Shown piece by piece: positions 1-7,654 of a DNA stretch of 64,000 bases. The translations under genes were made by a program, and so were the position numbers. The notes beneath the pieces were generated by a model that was not told the DNA's origin, did no database searches, and saw nothing but the letters and a program-made list of their open reading frames with translations. The first letter of the stretch is position 1, and every line of letters starts with the position of its first letter. This stretch comes from an uncultured Hyphomonadaceae bacterium (GTDB taxonomy: Bacteria; Pseudomonadota; Alphaproteobacteria; Caulobacterales; Maricaulaceae), in NCBI GenBank assembly GCA_913058335.1, contig CAJXPX010000006.1, positions 1-64,000 on the forward strand. The letters are read 5' to 3'.

Positions 1-1
1 T

Positions 2-46
2 CCGGCCCGAACCAAAATTGCAAAGCCGAAGCACCGCTTCGACTAA
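2..46 (+). CDS. C-terminal tail of a gene cut by the window edge
   Basis: Frame 2 from the left edge is open for 14 codons and ends at a TAA (44-46). The codons favour G or C in the third position, as in the core genes further right, and the encoded tail is basic (Lys/Arg-rich). AT-rich DNA begins right after this stop. I infer this is the end of a core chromosomal gene at the island border; the family cannot be named from 14 residues. A second frame (1-189) is also open for 62 codons but has no start in view. Confidence 0.3.
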   Translation, partial: PARTKIAKPKHRFD

Positions 47-296
47 ACAACTTAATAAATATAAGGGCAAAATCGAAAGTGAGGATTAGAAAAGTGAGTT
101 TTGTTTGGAAACAGGGGATTGATAAAAATATATTGAGGAGCCATCCCCTTCAGCAGGATTTTCCTAACGGCTTACGACAATCAAAATAATAATCCAAAAT
201 GTCTAAATGCATAGCCTGAGGAAAACACCAAAATTGGTTTGAATATAGCAGGAAATTGATTGCATGCTGAAAAAAGCTTCGTAAGGTAGATTAGTA

Positions 297-1193
297 ATGA
301 CTGATGCTCTTTTCATAAATAAACCAATCGAAATTGCCACTAAATCGATCGAAGATGAATCTATAGATCTTGTCGTAACTTCGCCTCCTTATAATATTGG
401 TAAAGAGTATGAGAAAGAGCGGCGTCTATCCTTAGATGAGTATATAGACTGGCTGGAAGTTATTATTAAAGAGATCGAGCCAAAATTATCAAAATCTGGC
501 AGCATTGTTTGGCAAACTGGCAACCACGTATCAGATACCGAAATTTTTCCCTTGGACATTCTGACTTATCCAATATTTAAAAAACTTGGATTCAAGCTTA
601 GGAACAGAGTTATTTGGCAATTTAATTTTGGTTTGCACGCGCAAAAGCGGCTTTCTGGTCGATACGAAACAGCTTTGTGGTTCACACGCAGCGACGAATA
701 TACATTCAATCTGGATCCCATCCGAGTCCCTCAACTATATCCCGGAAAAAGAAAATCTAATGCTGATGGGGGCAAGTTATCTGGTAATCCGAAAGGGAAA
801 AACCCGAGTGACTTTTGGGAGTTTAGTGCTGAAGAGTTTTTTAGAAATGAACCTATTTGGAAAATACCAAACGTTAAGTCAAATCATGTGGAGAAAACTT
901 CACACCCTTGTCAGTTTCCTTTTGCGTTAGCCGAAAGATTTATACTGGCTTGCTCAAATCCGGGGGACACAATTTTAGATCCATTCCTAGGCTCCGGAAC
1001 AACTGTACTTGCGGCATATGCAAATGGTAGAAATTCAATAGGGGTCGACTTAGACAAGAATTACATAAAAATATCCAAAGCTCGTCTTGAAGAGTTGAAA
1101 AAAGGCACCCTAAGAATTCGACCTGGATACAAGAATGTTATTAAGCCAAATAAAAAACAGAAGGTTGCGAAAGTTCCGGACGAATGGCTATAG
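297..1193 (+). CDS. Site-specific DNA methyltransferase (beta-class, N4-cytosine or N6-adenine)
   Basis: This 298-residue protein should transfer a methyl group from S-adenosylmethionine to an exocyclic base nitrogen in DNA. The catalytic motif TSPPY is at residues 28-32. The SAM-binding motif DPFLGSGTT is near the C-terminus (228-236), preceded by the HPCQFP block usual in this family. The order catalytic motif first, SAM motif last defines the beta class. An S at the first position of the S/DPPY motif is commoner in m4C enzymes, but m6A cannot be excluded. The middle part (about 40-200) would hold the target-recognition region; the site is not predictable. The stop overlaps the start of the DGQHR gene by 10 bases, so the two are probably translated together. 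No separate restriction endonuclease gene lies next to it in view. Confidence 0.9.
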   Translation: MTDALFINKPIEIATKSIEDESIDLVVTSPPYNIGKEYEKERRLSLDEYIDWLEVIIKEIEPKLSKSGSIVWQTGNHVSDTEIFPLDILTYPIFKKLGFKLRNRVIWQFNFGLHAQKRLSGRYETALWFTRSDEYTFNLDPIRVPQLYPGKRKSNADGGKLSGNPKGKNPSDFWEFSAEEFFRNEPIWKIPNVKSNHVEKTSHPCQFPFALAERFILACSNPGDTILDPFLGSGTTVLAAYANGRNSIGVDLDKNYIKISKARLEELKKGTLRIRPGYKNVIKPNKKQKVAKVPDEWL

Positions 1194-2932
1194 CTAAAAA
1201 AAAGAAAAAACGCAGAAAGAAGCTGTCTAAAGCGGAGAAAGCTTTAGCTCGAATAAAAAGTTCACATACCCGTATGTTGCGTGGAAGCTTTCGCGATGCT
1301 GGATTCACTGAAATAACAGACTTAAGAGATTATGAGTTCACATTTGATGGGTTTACATCGGATACTGATGACGTTTTTTTATATGAAAACCTAATCGTAA
1401 TTGTCGAGAGAACAACCGCTGAAAAGCCTTCCGAACACTTTAAGAAGAAGCTGGCGCTTTATTTGAGAATCGAGAAAAAGTACGCACACTTCATTTCATA
1501 TTTACGATCTCTAGAAGAACTAGAAGACACTGATTTTGTAAAAAACTATGATGAAAATGAATGCATTGTAAAAATTGTCTATTGTAGTCGATATGAAATC
1601 GACGAAAAGCAAAAGAAGAAAAGCTCTGAAATAAAGTTTCTTGACTATTCAGTTCTTAGATATTTCTACGCAATTTCTCGAGCCATTAAACAGACTTCGT
1701 TACCAGAGTTTTTTCAGTTTTTAGGAGTTAATTCTATTAATGTAGGGAATGGGGGTCAAATCTCATCCTCTCACCCAAAAAGTGATCACGATTGTTTAAT
1801 ACTGTCGAATTCGAAAGCAAACCTACCAGCGGGTTTTAAAGTAATTAGTTTGTATATTGCTGCTGAGACTATTCTAAACTCTGTTTATGTATTAAGAAAA
1901 CAAGGCTGGTCAGCAGATATAAACGCCTATCAGAGAATGGTAGTCCCTAAAAAAATAAATGAGATTAGAAAATACATCGTACAAGACGGTCATGTTTTTA
2001 TGAACAATGTAATAATCACGTTACCCTCCGACACGAAAGTGCTGGAAAACAGCCCAAAGCAACCAGTGTCTTCTGTGTCAGGCCTGAAAACTGGATCGGT
2101 GTCCATTGGTCACGGCCCGAATACTATTGGGGTTGTAGATGGCCAACACAGAATTCTATCATTTTACGTCGGGGAACCTTCCGAGAAAGAAATGCAAACA
2201 CGACGAAAAAAACAAAACCTACTTGCAACGGCAATCATATTTCCAAAAACATATACTTCAGAACAGAGACAAGAATTTGAAGCTAAACTTTTCTTAGAGA
2301 TTAACACTAATCAGAAGCCACTACCACCGGCTCTGAGCCTATCTATAGAAACATTAGTGCAACCATTTTCAGATCATGCTATCGCTAGTAGGGTAATATC
2401 CGAGCTTGATAAATCAGGTGCACTACAAGGTGTCATTGAAAAATACTTTTTCGAAACTGAAAAACTGAAGCCGGCATCTATAGTGAAATTCCAACTAAGC
2501 CACTTAGTTAGAATACCTAAAGAAAAAAACACCAAAGGAGATAGAACAACAAACCTTTTCGATCACTGGGATGGCAGAGGGAAAAACGGATTGATAGGAA
2601 AAAAGGAATATCAAACTAATGACTATAAAAAGTTAGAGAAATATATTGAATATTGCACAACAGAAATTAACGCAATTCTCCTGGCCTTAAAAAAGAATTC
2701 TCCGAAAGGTACGTGGACTGCTGCTCGGTCTGTAGACGATAGAGTTTTAACGACACTAAATATCAACGCTATTTTGGCCTGTTTGAGAGAGCAGCTCAAA
2801 GAAGGCGAACCTCTTACCCATAAGGAGTATTTAGAGAAATTCAAGGACTTTAACTTTTCTTCTTACCAAAATTACAAATCCAGCCAATACAATAAGATGG
2901 GACAAAAGATTTATGCCGACTTATTTAAATAA
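1184..2932 (+). CDS. DGQHR-domain protein with a possible N-terminal nuclease-like domain
   Basis: This 582-residue protein starts with a Lys/Arg-rich stretch (5-14), followed by a domain of about 170 residues and then a DGQHR domain. The signature DGQHR is at 319-323, preceded by the QR...I pattern (about 250-262) seen in DndB-type, ParB-related proteins. DGQHR proteins are known from phosphorothioation (DndB) and 7-deazaguanine (DpdB) DNA-modification systems, where they act as regulators or nucleases. The N-terminal domain has acidic residues at 62-63, then a hydrophobic strand ending in E75-R-T. This is reminiscent of a PD-(D/E)xK nuclease core but lacks the usual Lys after the Glu, so nuclease activity is speculative. 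The 10-base overlap with the methyltransferase gene implies joint function. It could be a restriction partner or a regulator of the methyltransferase. Confidence 0.75.
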   Translation: MAIAKKKKKRRKKLSKAEKALARIKSSHTRMLRGSFRDAGFTEITDLRDYEFTFDGFTSDTDDVFLYENLIVIVERTTAEKPSEHFKKKLALYLRIEKKYAHFISYLRSLEELEDTDFVKNYDENECIVKIVYCSRYEIDEKQKKKSSEIKFLDYSVLRYFYAISRAIKQTSLPEFFQFLGVNSINVGNGGQISSSHPKSDHDCLILSNSKANLPAGFKVISLYIAAETILNSVYVLRKQGWSADINAYQRMVVPKKINEIRKYIVQDGHVFMNNVIITLPSDTKVLENSPKQPVSSVSGLKTGSVSIGHGPNTIGVVDGQHRILSFYVGEPSEKEMQTRRKKQNLLATAIIFPKTYTSEQRQEFEAKLFLEINTNQKPLPPALSLSIETLVQPFSDHAIASRVISELDKSGALQGVIEKYFFETEKLKPASIVKFQLSHLVRIPKEKNTKGDRTTNLFDHWDGRGKNGLIGKKEYQTNDYKKLEKYIEYCTTEINAILLALKKNSPKGTWTAARSVDDRVLTTLNINAILACLREQLKEGEPLTHKEYLEKFKDFNFSSYQNYKSSQYNKMGQKIYADLFK

Positions 2933-3059
2933 TTATAATCCTCAATTGTAATAATACAACTCACTAATACTTTAGGCCATTTAAATCATATATTAAAAAT
3001 TTGAACTGCTCTAAGAATACACTCGGCTGTCGTCTGGGATGGCACCGTAGCCACTCCCC

Positions 3060-3719
3060 CTACTCCCGCTGCAAAACCCCTTCCGTCACCGCGCTCCCGA
3101 CCTTCCCCGCCTTGAACCGCGCTTTCACATCGGCCTGATCATAGACCCCCTCGACCCAGTCCATGAAATCTGTCGGGGTGTGTTCATTATAGGTCAGATA
3201 CTCTTCAAAAAAGAAGTCGAGCATGCCTGTCTTGCCCTGTTTGATATGGCCGTATTTGACATCAAGCTGGTGGACGGCTTCGGCGATGGTGTCGCCCATG
3301 ACGAAGTGGCGGTAGAGGACGGCCATCATCCCCGCACGGTCAGCGCCGGATTTGCAGTGCATGAGGGCGGGGTATTCTATGCGCTTAAACAAATCGCGCG
3401 CGCCTTTGAGGCGGGTGACGCTATGGACGTCGCGGCTATACATTCGAAAATCGATGAAGCGAATGCCGTGTTTTTCGCAGGCTTCGCGTTCCAGCCAGTA
3501 AAAGCCTTTCGGGCTTTCCCCGCGTAGGTTGATGATGGTCTTTATCCCCATTTCGGCAAGTTTACCCACACGTTTGGCATTGGGCTGTACGGCGCGATAC
3601 ATATCGCCGCCAATATGATGGTGGTTATGAAGCCAGAGGCGCAGAAATCCGTGATCGCCCCAAAGGGCCTCGCGATTGGCGCGTTTTCTGTCAGCAGAGT
3701 TGTTGAGATTAAGCGCCAT
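3060..3719 (-). CDS. Dual-specificity/tyrosine phosphatase-like protein
   Basis: This 219-residue cytoplasmic protein (no signal peptide or membrane segment) carries the Cys-x5-Arg phosphatase loop HCKSGADR, with C122 as the expected nucleophile and R128 as the phosphate-binding Arg. A possible general-acid Asp lies upstream in the FIDFRMYSRD region (about 89-97). The family hydrolyses phosphate monoesters by a Cys-phosphate intermediate; substrates range from phosphoproteins to phosphoinositides and phosphatidylglycerophosphate. It is divergent from the lipid A operon, starting 53 bases from its first gene, so a lipid or envelope substrate is possible, but that is inference. It ends close to the right edge of the AT-rich island and has normal core composition. 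Confidence 0.75.
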   Translation of the reverse strand: MALNLNNSADRKRANREALWGDHGFLRLWLHNHHHIGGDMYRAVQPNAKRVGKLAEMGIKTIINLRGESPKGFYWLEREACEKHGIRFIDFRMYSRDVHSVTRLKGARDLFKRIEYPALMHCKSGADRAGMMAVLYRHFVMGDTIAEAVHQLDVKYGHIKQGKTGMLDFFFEEYLTYNEHTPTDFMDWVEGVYDQADVKARFKAGKVGSAVTEGVLQRE

Positions 3720-3772
3720 ATGACCTATGCCCGAAAGGAAGACTATAGCCGCACTTAACAGGAGGGATGCGC

Positions 3773-4513
3773 GTGTTCAAACGCTTGATGCGCTCATCAT
3801 GGATGGCGGCTGTCATTGCTTGGTTTTTGGGGGGGCTCGTCGCCGCCTATATGACTTTGGTGAAATATACCACGCGGTGGGAGGTCGAACACGCCAGCCG
3901 CGCCGCGCCGATCATTGCGGGCAGGGACGGCGTTATCGCGCTGACTTGGCATTCGCGGTTTTTAATGCTCACCTCGGCGTGGAAACGCTCTTACGCTTTG
4001 CCGCATGTGTTGATTTCGCGCTCCCGCGACGGGGCGATTGTGGCGTGGACGTGCCGCTTTCTGGGGCTGCGCTCTATCCGCGGCTCGACGAAAAAAGCGG
4101 GAAGTGACCGCGCGAAAGGCGGCGAAAAAGCAAGCCGGGATATTGTCGGCGCGATAGAGCGCGGCGGCTGTATCGTGATTACGCCGGACGGGCCGCGCGG
4201 GCCAAGGCAAAGGCTCGGCGACGGGCCGTTGCGTCTGGCCAAGATGACGGGGGCGCCGATATTGCCCTGTTTGTTCGCGGTGAAATCTCGCAAGCAATTT
4301 AACAGCTGGGACCGCTTTGTCCTGCCACTGCCGTTCGGGCGAGGCAAGATTATCTGGGGCACGCCTGTGCGCGTGGAGGCTGACGCTGATGACGCCAAGA
4401 TAGACGCGCTGCGGATGGCGATAGAAACAGAGATGAACGCCCTGCTCGCTCACGCTGATCGCGATTTCGGCCACGTCCCTGTGGAGCCTGCCCCCAAGAA
4501 ATCCGACCTATGA
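3773..4513 (+). CDS. DUF374 lysophospholipid acyltransferase-like protein
   Basis: This 246-residue protein has an N-terminal membrane anchor (about residues 10-28) and the DUF374 signature TWHSRFLM, whose His fits the acyltransferase HX4D/E-type active site, followed by the PDGPRGPR block. The family is related to LpxL/PlsC acyltransferases and is commonly linked to lipid A in alphaproteobacteria; the exact acceptor is not established. I place the start at the GTG at 3773: the Shine-Dalgarno AGGAGG (3760-3765) is 7 bases from it, but only 1 base from the in-frame ATG at 3767. The stop overlaps the waaA start by 4 bases (ATGA), so this is the first gene of the lipid A/Kdo operon. Confidence 0.85.
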   Translation: MFKRLMRSSWMAAVIAWFLGGLVAAYMTLVKYTTRWEVEHASRAAPIIAGRDGVIALTWHSRFLMLTSAWKRSYALPHVLISRSRDGAIVAWTCRFLGLRSIRGSTKKAGSDRAKGGEKASRDIVGAIERGGCIVITPDGPRGPRQRLGDGPLRLAKMTGAPILPCLFAVKSRKQFNSWDRFVLPLPFGRGKIIWGTPVRVEADADDAKIDALRMAIETEMNALLAHADRDFGHVPVEPAPKKSDL

Positions 4514-5757
4514 CCGCGTGGATTTATGGCTTATTGATGCGGGGGTTATCGCTGTTTCTGCCGCTTTGGCTGCGCCGCCGCGTTCGGGCGGGCAAAGAAG
4601 ATGCGCGGCGGCTGTCGGAACGCTATGGCCTGACCCAGCGCAAACGGCCCAAAGGGACGCTCATCTGGATGCACGGTGCGTCTGTCGGCGAAACGACGAT
4701 GATGATGCCATTGATTGCGCGCCTGCTTGAGACGCCGGGGCGGTCGGTTCTGGTGACGAGTGGAACGGTGACCTCGGCCGAGATAATGGCGAAAAAACTG
4801 CCGAAGCGCGCCTTTCATCAATACGCGCCGTTTGATGCACCGCAATATGTCGCGAGGTTTCTGAAACATTGGAAGCCGGATCTGGCCATTTGGGCGGAGT
4901 CGGAAATCTGGCCGACCCTCGTCTTGAAAACGGATAGAGCAGGTATTCCGATGGCGTTGGTAAACGCGCGGATGGGCACGCAATCAATTGAGGGCTGGGC
5001 AAGGCGGGAGGCTTTCGCAAAACAGGTCTTTAGCTGTTTTGACCGTGTTCTACCCGCTGATGAAAAAACCGCTATTGGACTCTCGCAATTTGTGGATACG
5101 CCTCTCACCTCGGTGGGCAATCTGAAATATGACGCGCCGACATTGACTTTCGACGCGGCGGAAAGAAAAAGCCTCAAAACCTCTCTAGGCGCCCGTCCCG
5201 TCTGGATTGCGGCGAGTGTCCACGCCGAAGAGATGGACGTTTTCATCAAGGCGCAGAAAGAGATTAAAGAGGAGGGCTTGCTCATTCTGGTCCCGCGTCA
5301 CCCGGGCGACGCCGCGTCGCGTATGCTCCTCGGCGGACATCCGACCCTGAAGTTTGCGCAGCGCTCCAAAGGTCAAAACCCCACCGCCAAAACGGATATT
5401 TACCTCTTTGATACGCTCGGCGAGATGGGACTGGCCTATTCTCTGGGTGATTTGGCGGTGGTCGGCGGGTCTTTTTCGCCAGAGCTGATGGGGCATAACC
5501 CGCTGGAGCCTGTGCGCCTGTCCGTGCCGACGCTGACCGGGCCGCATTTCAAAAGCTTCGCCGAAGTTTATGCGCCTTATATCGACTCCGGTGCGGTTAA
5601 AGTGGTTGAAGAAACAGACGACCTTGCCCAAATAGTCAGAACGATGATGACCGACCCAAAAACCTTGCCCGAAATGACGGATAAAGCGAGCGCGATTGCC
5701 GCCGAGATGTCCGGCAGCTTGGAAATTACGGTTCGCGCTCTGGAAGAGCTACTTTGA
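4510..5757 (+). CDS. waaA: 3-deoxy-D-manno-octulosonic acid (Kdo) transferase
   Basis: This 415-residue inner-membrane-anchored GT-B glycosyltransferase transfers Kdo from CMP-Kdo to the lipid A precursor. Recognisable family blocks are the N-terminal membrane helix (about 3-18), WMHGASVGE (around 50), the AESEIWPTL block (around 135) and the C-terminal GGSFSPELMGHNPLEP motif, which is highly conserved in WaaA. The length is normal. It starts inside the last codons of the acyltransferase gene and overlaps the lpxK start by one base (TGATG). Kdo supply fits kdsA, which lies 26 kb away in the same window. Whether it adds one or two Kdo residues cannot be told from sequence. Confidence 0.96.
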   Translation: MTAWIYGLLMRGLSLFLPLWLRRRVRAGKEDARRLSERYGLTQRKRPKGTLIWMHGASVGETTMMMPLIARLLETPGRSVLVTSGTVTSAEIMAKKLPKRAFHQYAPFDAPQYVARFLKHWKPDLAIWAESEIWPTLVLKTDRAGIPMALVNARMGTQSIEGWARREAFAKQVFSCFDRVLPADEKTAIGLSQFVDTPLTSVGNLKYDAPTLTFDAAERKSLKTSLGARPVWIAASVHAEEMDVFIKAQKEIKEEGLLILVPRHPGDAASRMLLGGHPTLKFAQRSKGQNPTAKTDIYLFDTLGEMGLAYSLGDLAVVGGSFSPELMGHNPLEPVRLSVPTLTGPHFKSFAEVYAPYIDSGAVKVVEETDDLAQIVRTMMTDPKTLPEMTDKASAIAAEMSGSLEITVRALEELL

Positions 5758-6752
5758 TGCGCCCGCCGGATTTCTGGAATCACCGCCATGGGAGAGACGC
5801 CGCTCCGATTATCCGCACGCTGTTGTCGCCCCTGTCTTGGTTCTATACTAAAGCCGTGCGACGGCGGTTTAAGACCACGCAGAGTTACGATGTCGGCATC
5901 CCGGTGATTTGTGTCGGCAATGCAACAATGGGCGGAACAGGAAAAACGCCCGTTGTGATATACCTTCTCCAGAGCCTTCGGCGGATGCGGCTCAATGCGG
6001 TGGGCCTGACTCGCGGATATGGCGGTCAGTTGAAAGGCCCTATTCCCGTTCATGAACGCCACACCTCGGCAGATGTCGGGGACGAACCTCTTTTGCTCGC
6101 CCGGCACGGCCCTGTTTGGGTGTCCGAAGGCCGTGATGATGGCGCCCGAGCCGCGCGAAGCCACGGCGCGCAATTAATTGTCATGGATGACGGGCATCAG
6201 AATCCACAGCTCACCAAGACATTGTCGCTCTTGGTTGTCGATGCCGAGGTCGGATTTGGCAATGGCTGCGTCTTCCCTGCCGGCCCCTTGCGCGAGCCGC
6301 TGAAAGACGCGCTTTCCCGCACAGACGCGGTTATCCTGATGAAGCCGACGCCGGATTATGAAATAGACGATCATCTGGCAGAACAGCTCGAAGGGCAAGT
6401 CGTGATACCCGCCTATCTCGCCGCGCAAAGCGAACCGCCTCGCGGCAAGCTTTATGCCTTTGCCGGAATAGGACGGCCCAATAAGTTTTTCGACGCGCTG
6501 CGCCGCCATGGCGGGGAAATTGTCGAGGAAGTGCCTTTTGCCGACCACCACCCTTATGACGACGCCGATATTGAAAGCCTGTTCCTGCTCGCCAGTGAAT
6601 ATGATGCGTCTCTGGTAACGACAGAGAAAGACCATGTCCGCCTGCCGCAAGGCTACCGCAAAGGCATTCATGCCTGGCCCGTGAAAGTGGTCTTTGAAGA
6701 CGAGCTTACCATTCGCCGACTACTCCATCCGATCATTCGGGCGGCGAGTTAG
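5757..6752 (+). CDS. lpxK: Tetraacyldisaccharide 4'-kinase
   Basis: LpxK phosphorylates the 4' position of the tetraacyldisaccharide 1-phosphate to give lipid IVA at the inner membrane. The protein of about 331 residues shows the early Walker A motif GGTGKTP (near residue 60), the DDGHQN block conserved in LpxK (about 142-147), and the TTEKDHVRLP motif near the C-terminus. The ATG at 5757 shares its A with the TGA stop of waaA; a TTG one codon upstream is possible but less likely. The stop TAG overlaps the GTG start of the next acyltransferase gene. This strict coupling suggests balanced production of consecutive lipid A enzymes. Confidence 0.96.
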   Translation: MRPPDFWNHRHGRDAAPIIRTLLSPLSWFYTKAVRRRFKTTQSYDVGIPVICVGNATMGGTGKTPVVIYLLQSLRRMRLNAVGLTRGYGGQLKGPIPVHERHTSADVGDEPLLLARHGPVWVSEGRDDGARAARSHGAQLIVMDDGHQNPQLTKTLSLLVVDAEVGFGNGCVFPAGPLREPLKDALSRTDAVILMKPTPDYEIDDHLAEQLEGQVVIPAYLAAQSEPPRGKLYAFAGIGRPNKFFDALRRHGGEIVEEVPFADHHPYDDADIESLFLLASEYDASLVTTEKDHVRLPQGYRKGIHAWPVKVVFEDELTIRRLLHPIIRAAS

Positions 6753-7654
6753 TGCAGGTTTCTTTTGGGCAAAAATTGGCCTGGCGCCTGGAAGCTTTCG
6801 CCTATGATGTGGTCAGCTTTGTTCTCAACCTGTTTCCTTTTTCTTGGATTTCGGCGACCGGCGGATGGATTGTCCGAAAAATCGGGCCGCTGACCTCAAA
6901 ACAAAAAATTGCCAAGACCGGACTTCAAATCGCTTTTCCGGATATGCCCGAAGCAGAGTTAAATAAACTACTCCAGGATCAATGGGACAATATCGGGCGT
7001 ACCTTTGCCGAATTCCCGCTCCTCCACCGTGTAAAAGCTTTTAAGGGATCGCGCGTGACGGTCGAAGGGTTAGATATATTCAAAGCCAATGCCCCGGCCA
7101 TAATCGTAACCGGGCATTTCGCGAATTGGGAAGTTATGGCCACTGTTCTGACGCAGTCGGGTCTACCCGTACGGATAACCTATCGTAAAATAAATAACCC
7201 GCATATTGACCGCCGGGTGCGGGAGAAACGCGAAGCCTACGGTACAAAGTTCCTTGTCCAGAAATCCACCCATAAAGGCGGGCGGGAATTATTTGAAGCA
7301 CTGAATAACGGCGAGAGCATTGCAATCCTGAACGACCAAAAATTCAACACAGGTTTGCCTATTCCCTTTTTCGGGACAGAGGCCATGACCGCCCAGGGGG
7401 CGACACGGCTCGCCCTTAAAACGGGACGCCCTCTCCTCCCTATGGCGATCACCCGCAATGGGTCGGATTTCACCGTCACTTTTTATTCGCCATTAGAGTT
7501 GACGAAGACCGGCGACAAAGACAATGATGTTAAAAATGGCGTGACAAACGTGACACAATTCATCGAAGATCGCATCCGGGAAAAACCCGCTCAGTGGTTT
7601 TGGGTACACAGACGGTGGCCTAAGAAACTTTATTGGCGAGATAAAGATGCGTAA
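6752..7654 (+). CDS. LpxL/HtrB-type lipid A acyltransferase
   Basis: This 300-residue lipid A biosynthesis acyltransferase has an N-terminal membrane helix (about residues 15-32) and the HX4E catalytic motif in GHFANWE (near residue 117). The LNDQKFNTG block and the C-terminal QWFWVHRRW motif are typical of LpxL/LpxM. It transfers a secondary acyl chain from acyl-ACP to Kdo-lipid A (family knowledge); chain length and position are unknown. The start is a GTG at 6752 overlapping the lpxK stop by one base. The end overlaps the GH9 gene by 8 bases, so the two are likely translationally coupled. Confidence 0.92.
   Translation: MQVSFGQKLAWRLEAFAYDVVSFVLNLFPFSWISATGGWIVRKIGPLTSKQKIAKTGLQIAFPDMPEAELNKLLQDQWDNIGRTFAEFPLLHRVKAFKGSRVTVEGLDIFKANAPAIIVTGHFANWEVMATVLTQSGLPVRITYRKINNPHIDRRVREKREAYGTKFLVQKSTHKGGRELFEALNNGESIAILNDQKFNTGLPIPFFGTEAMTAQGATRLALKTGRPLLPMAITRNGSDFTVTFYSPLELTKTGDKDNDVKNGVTNVTQFIEDRIREKPAQWFWVHRRWPKKLYWRDKDA

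Larger units (their letters stand above)
47..3030. other. AT-rich accessory island
   Basis: By eye, base composition is far more AT-rich here than in everything from about 3050 on, and the two genes inside use A/T-ending codons. Both edges are sharp: one just after the stop at 46, the other near 3030. Bases 47-296 carry no gene I can support; they are AT-rich leader DNA. No integrase, transposase, tRNA or obvious flanking direct repeat is visible. Horizontal acquisition is an inference from composition and gene content. Confidence 0.6.

Noticed and set aside
3727-4107. 126-codon open frame overlapping the DUF374 gene
   Set aside because: It is a shadow in another frame of the acyltransferase gene, which has the clear family motifs and ribosome site.
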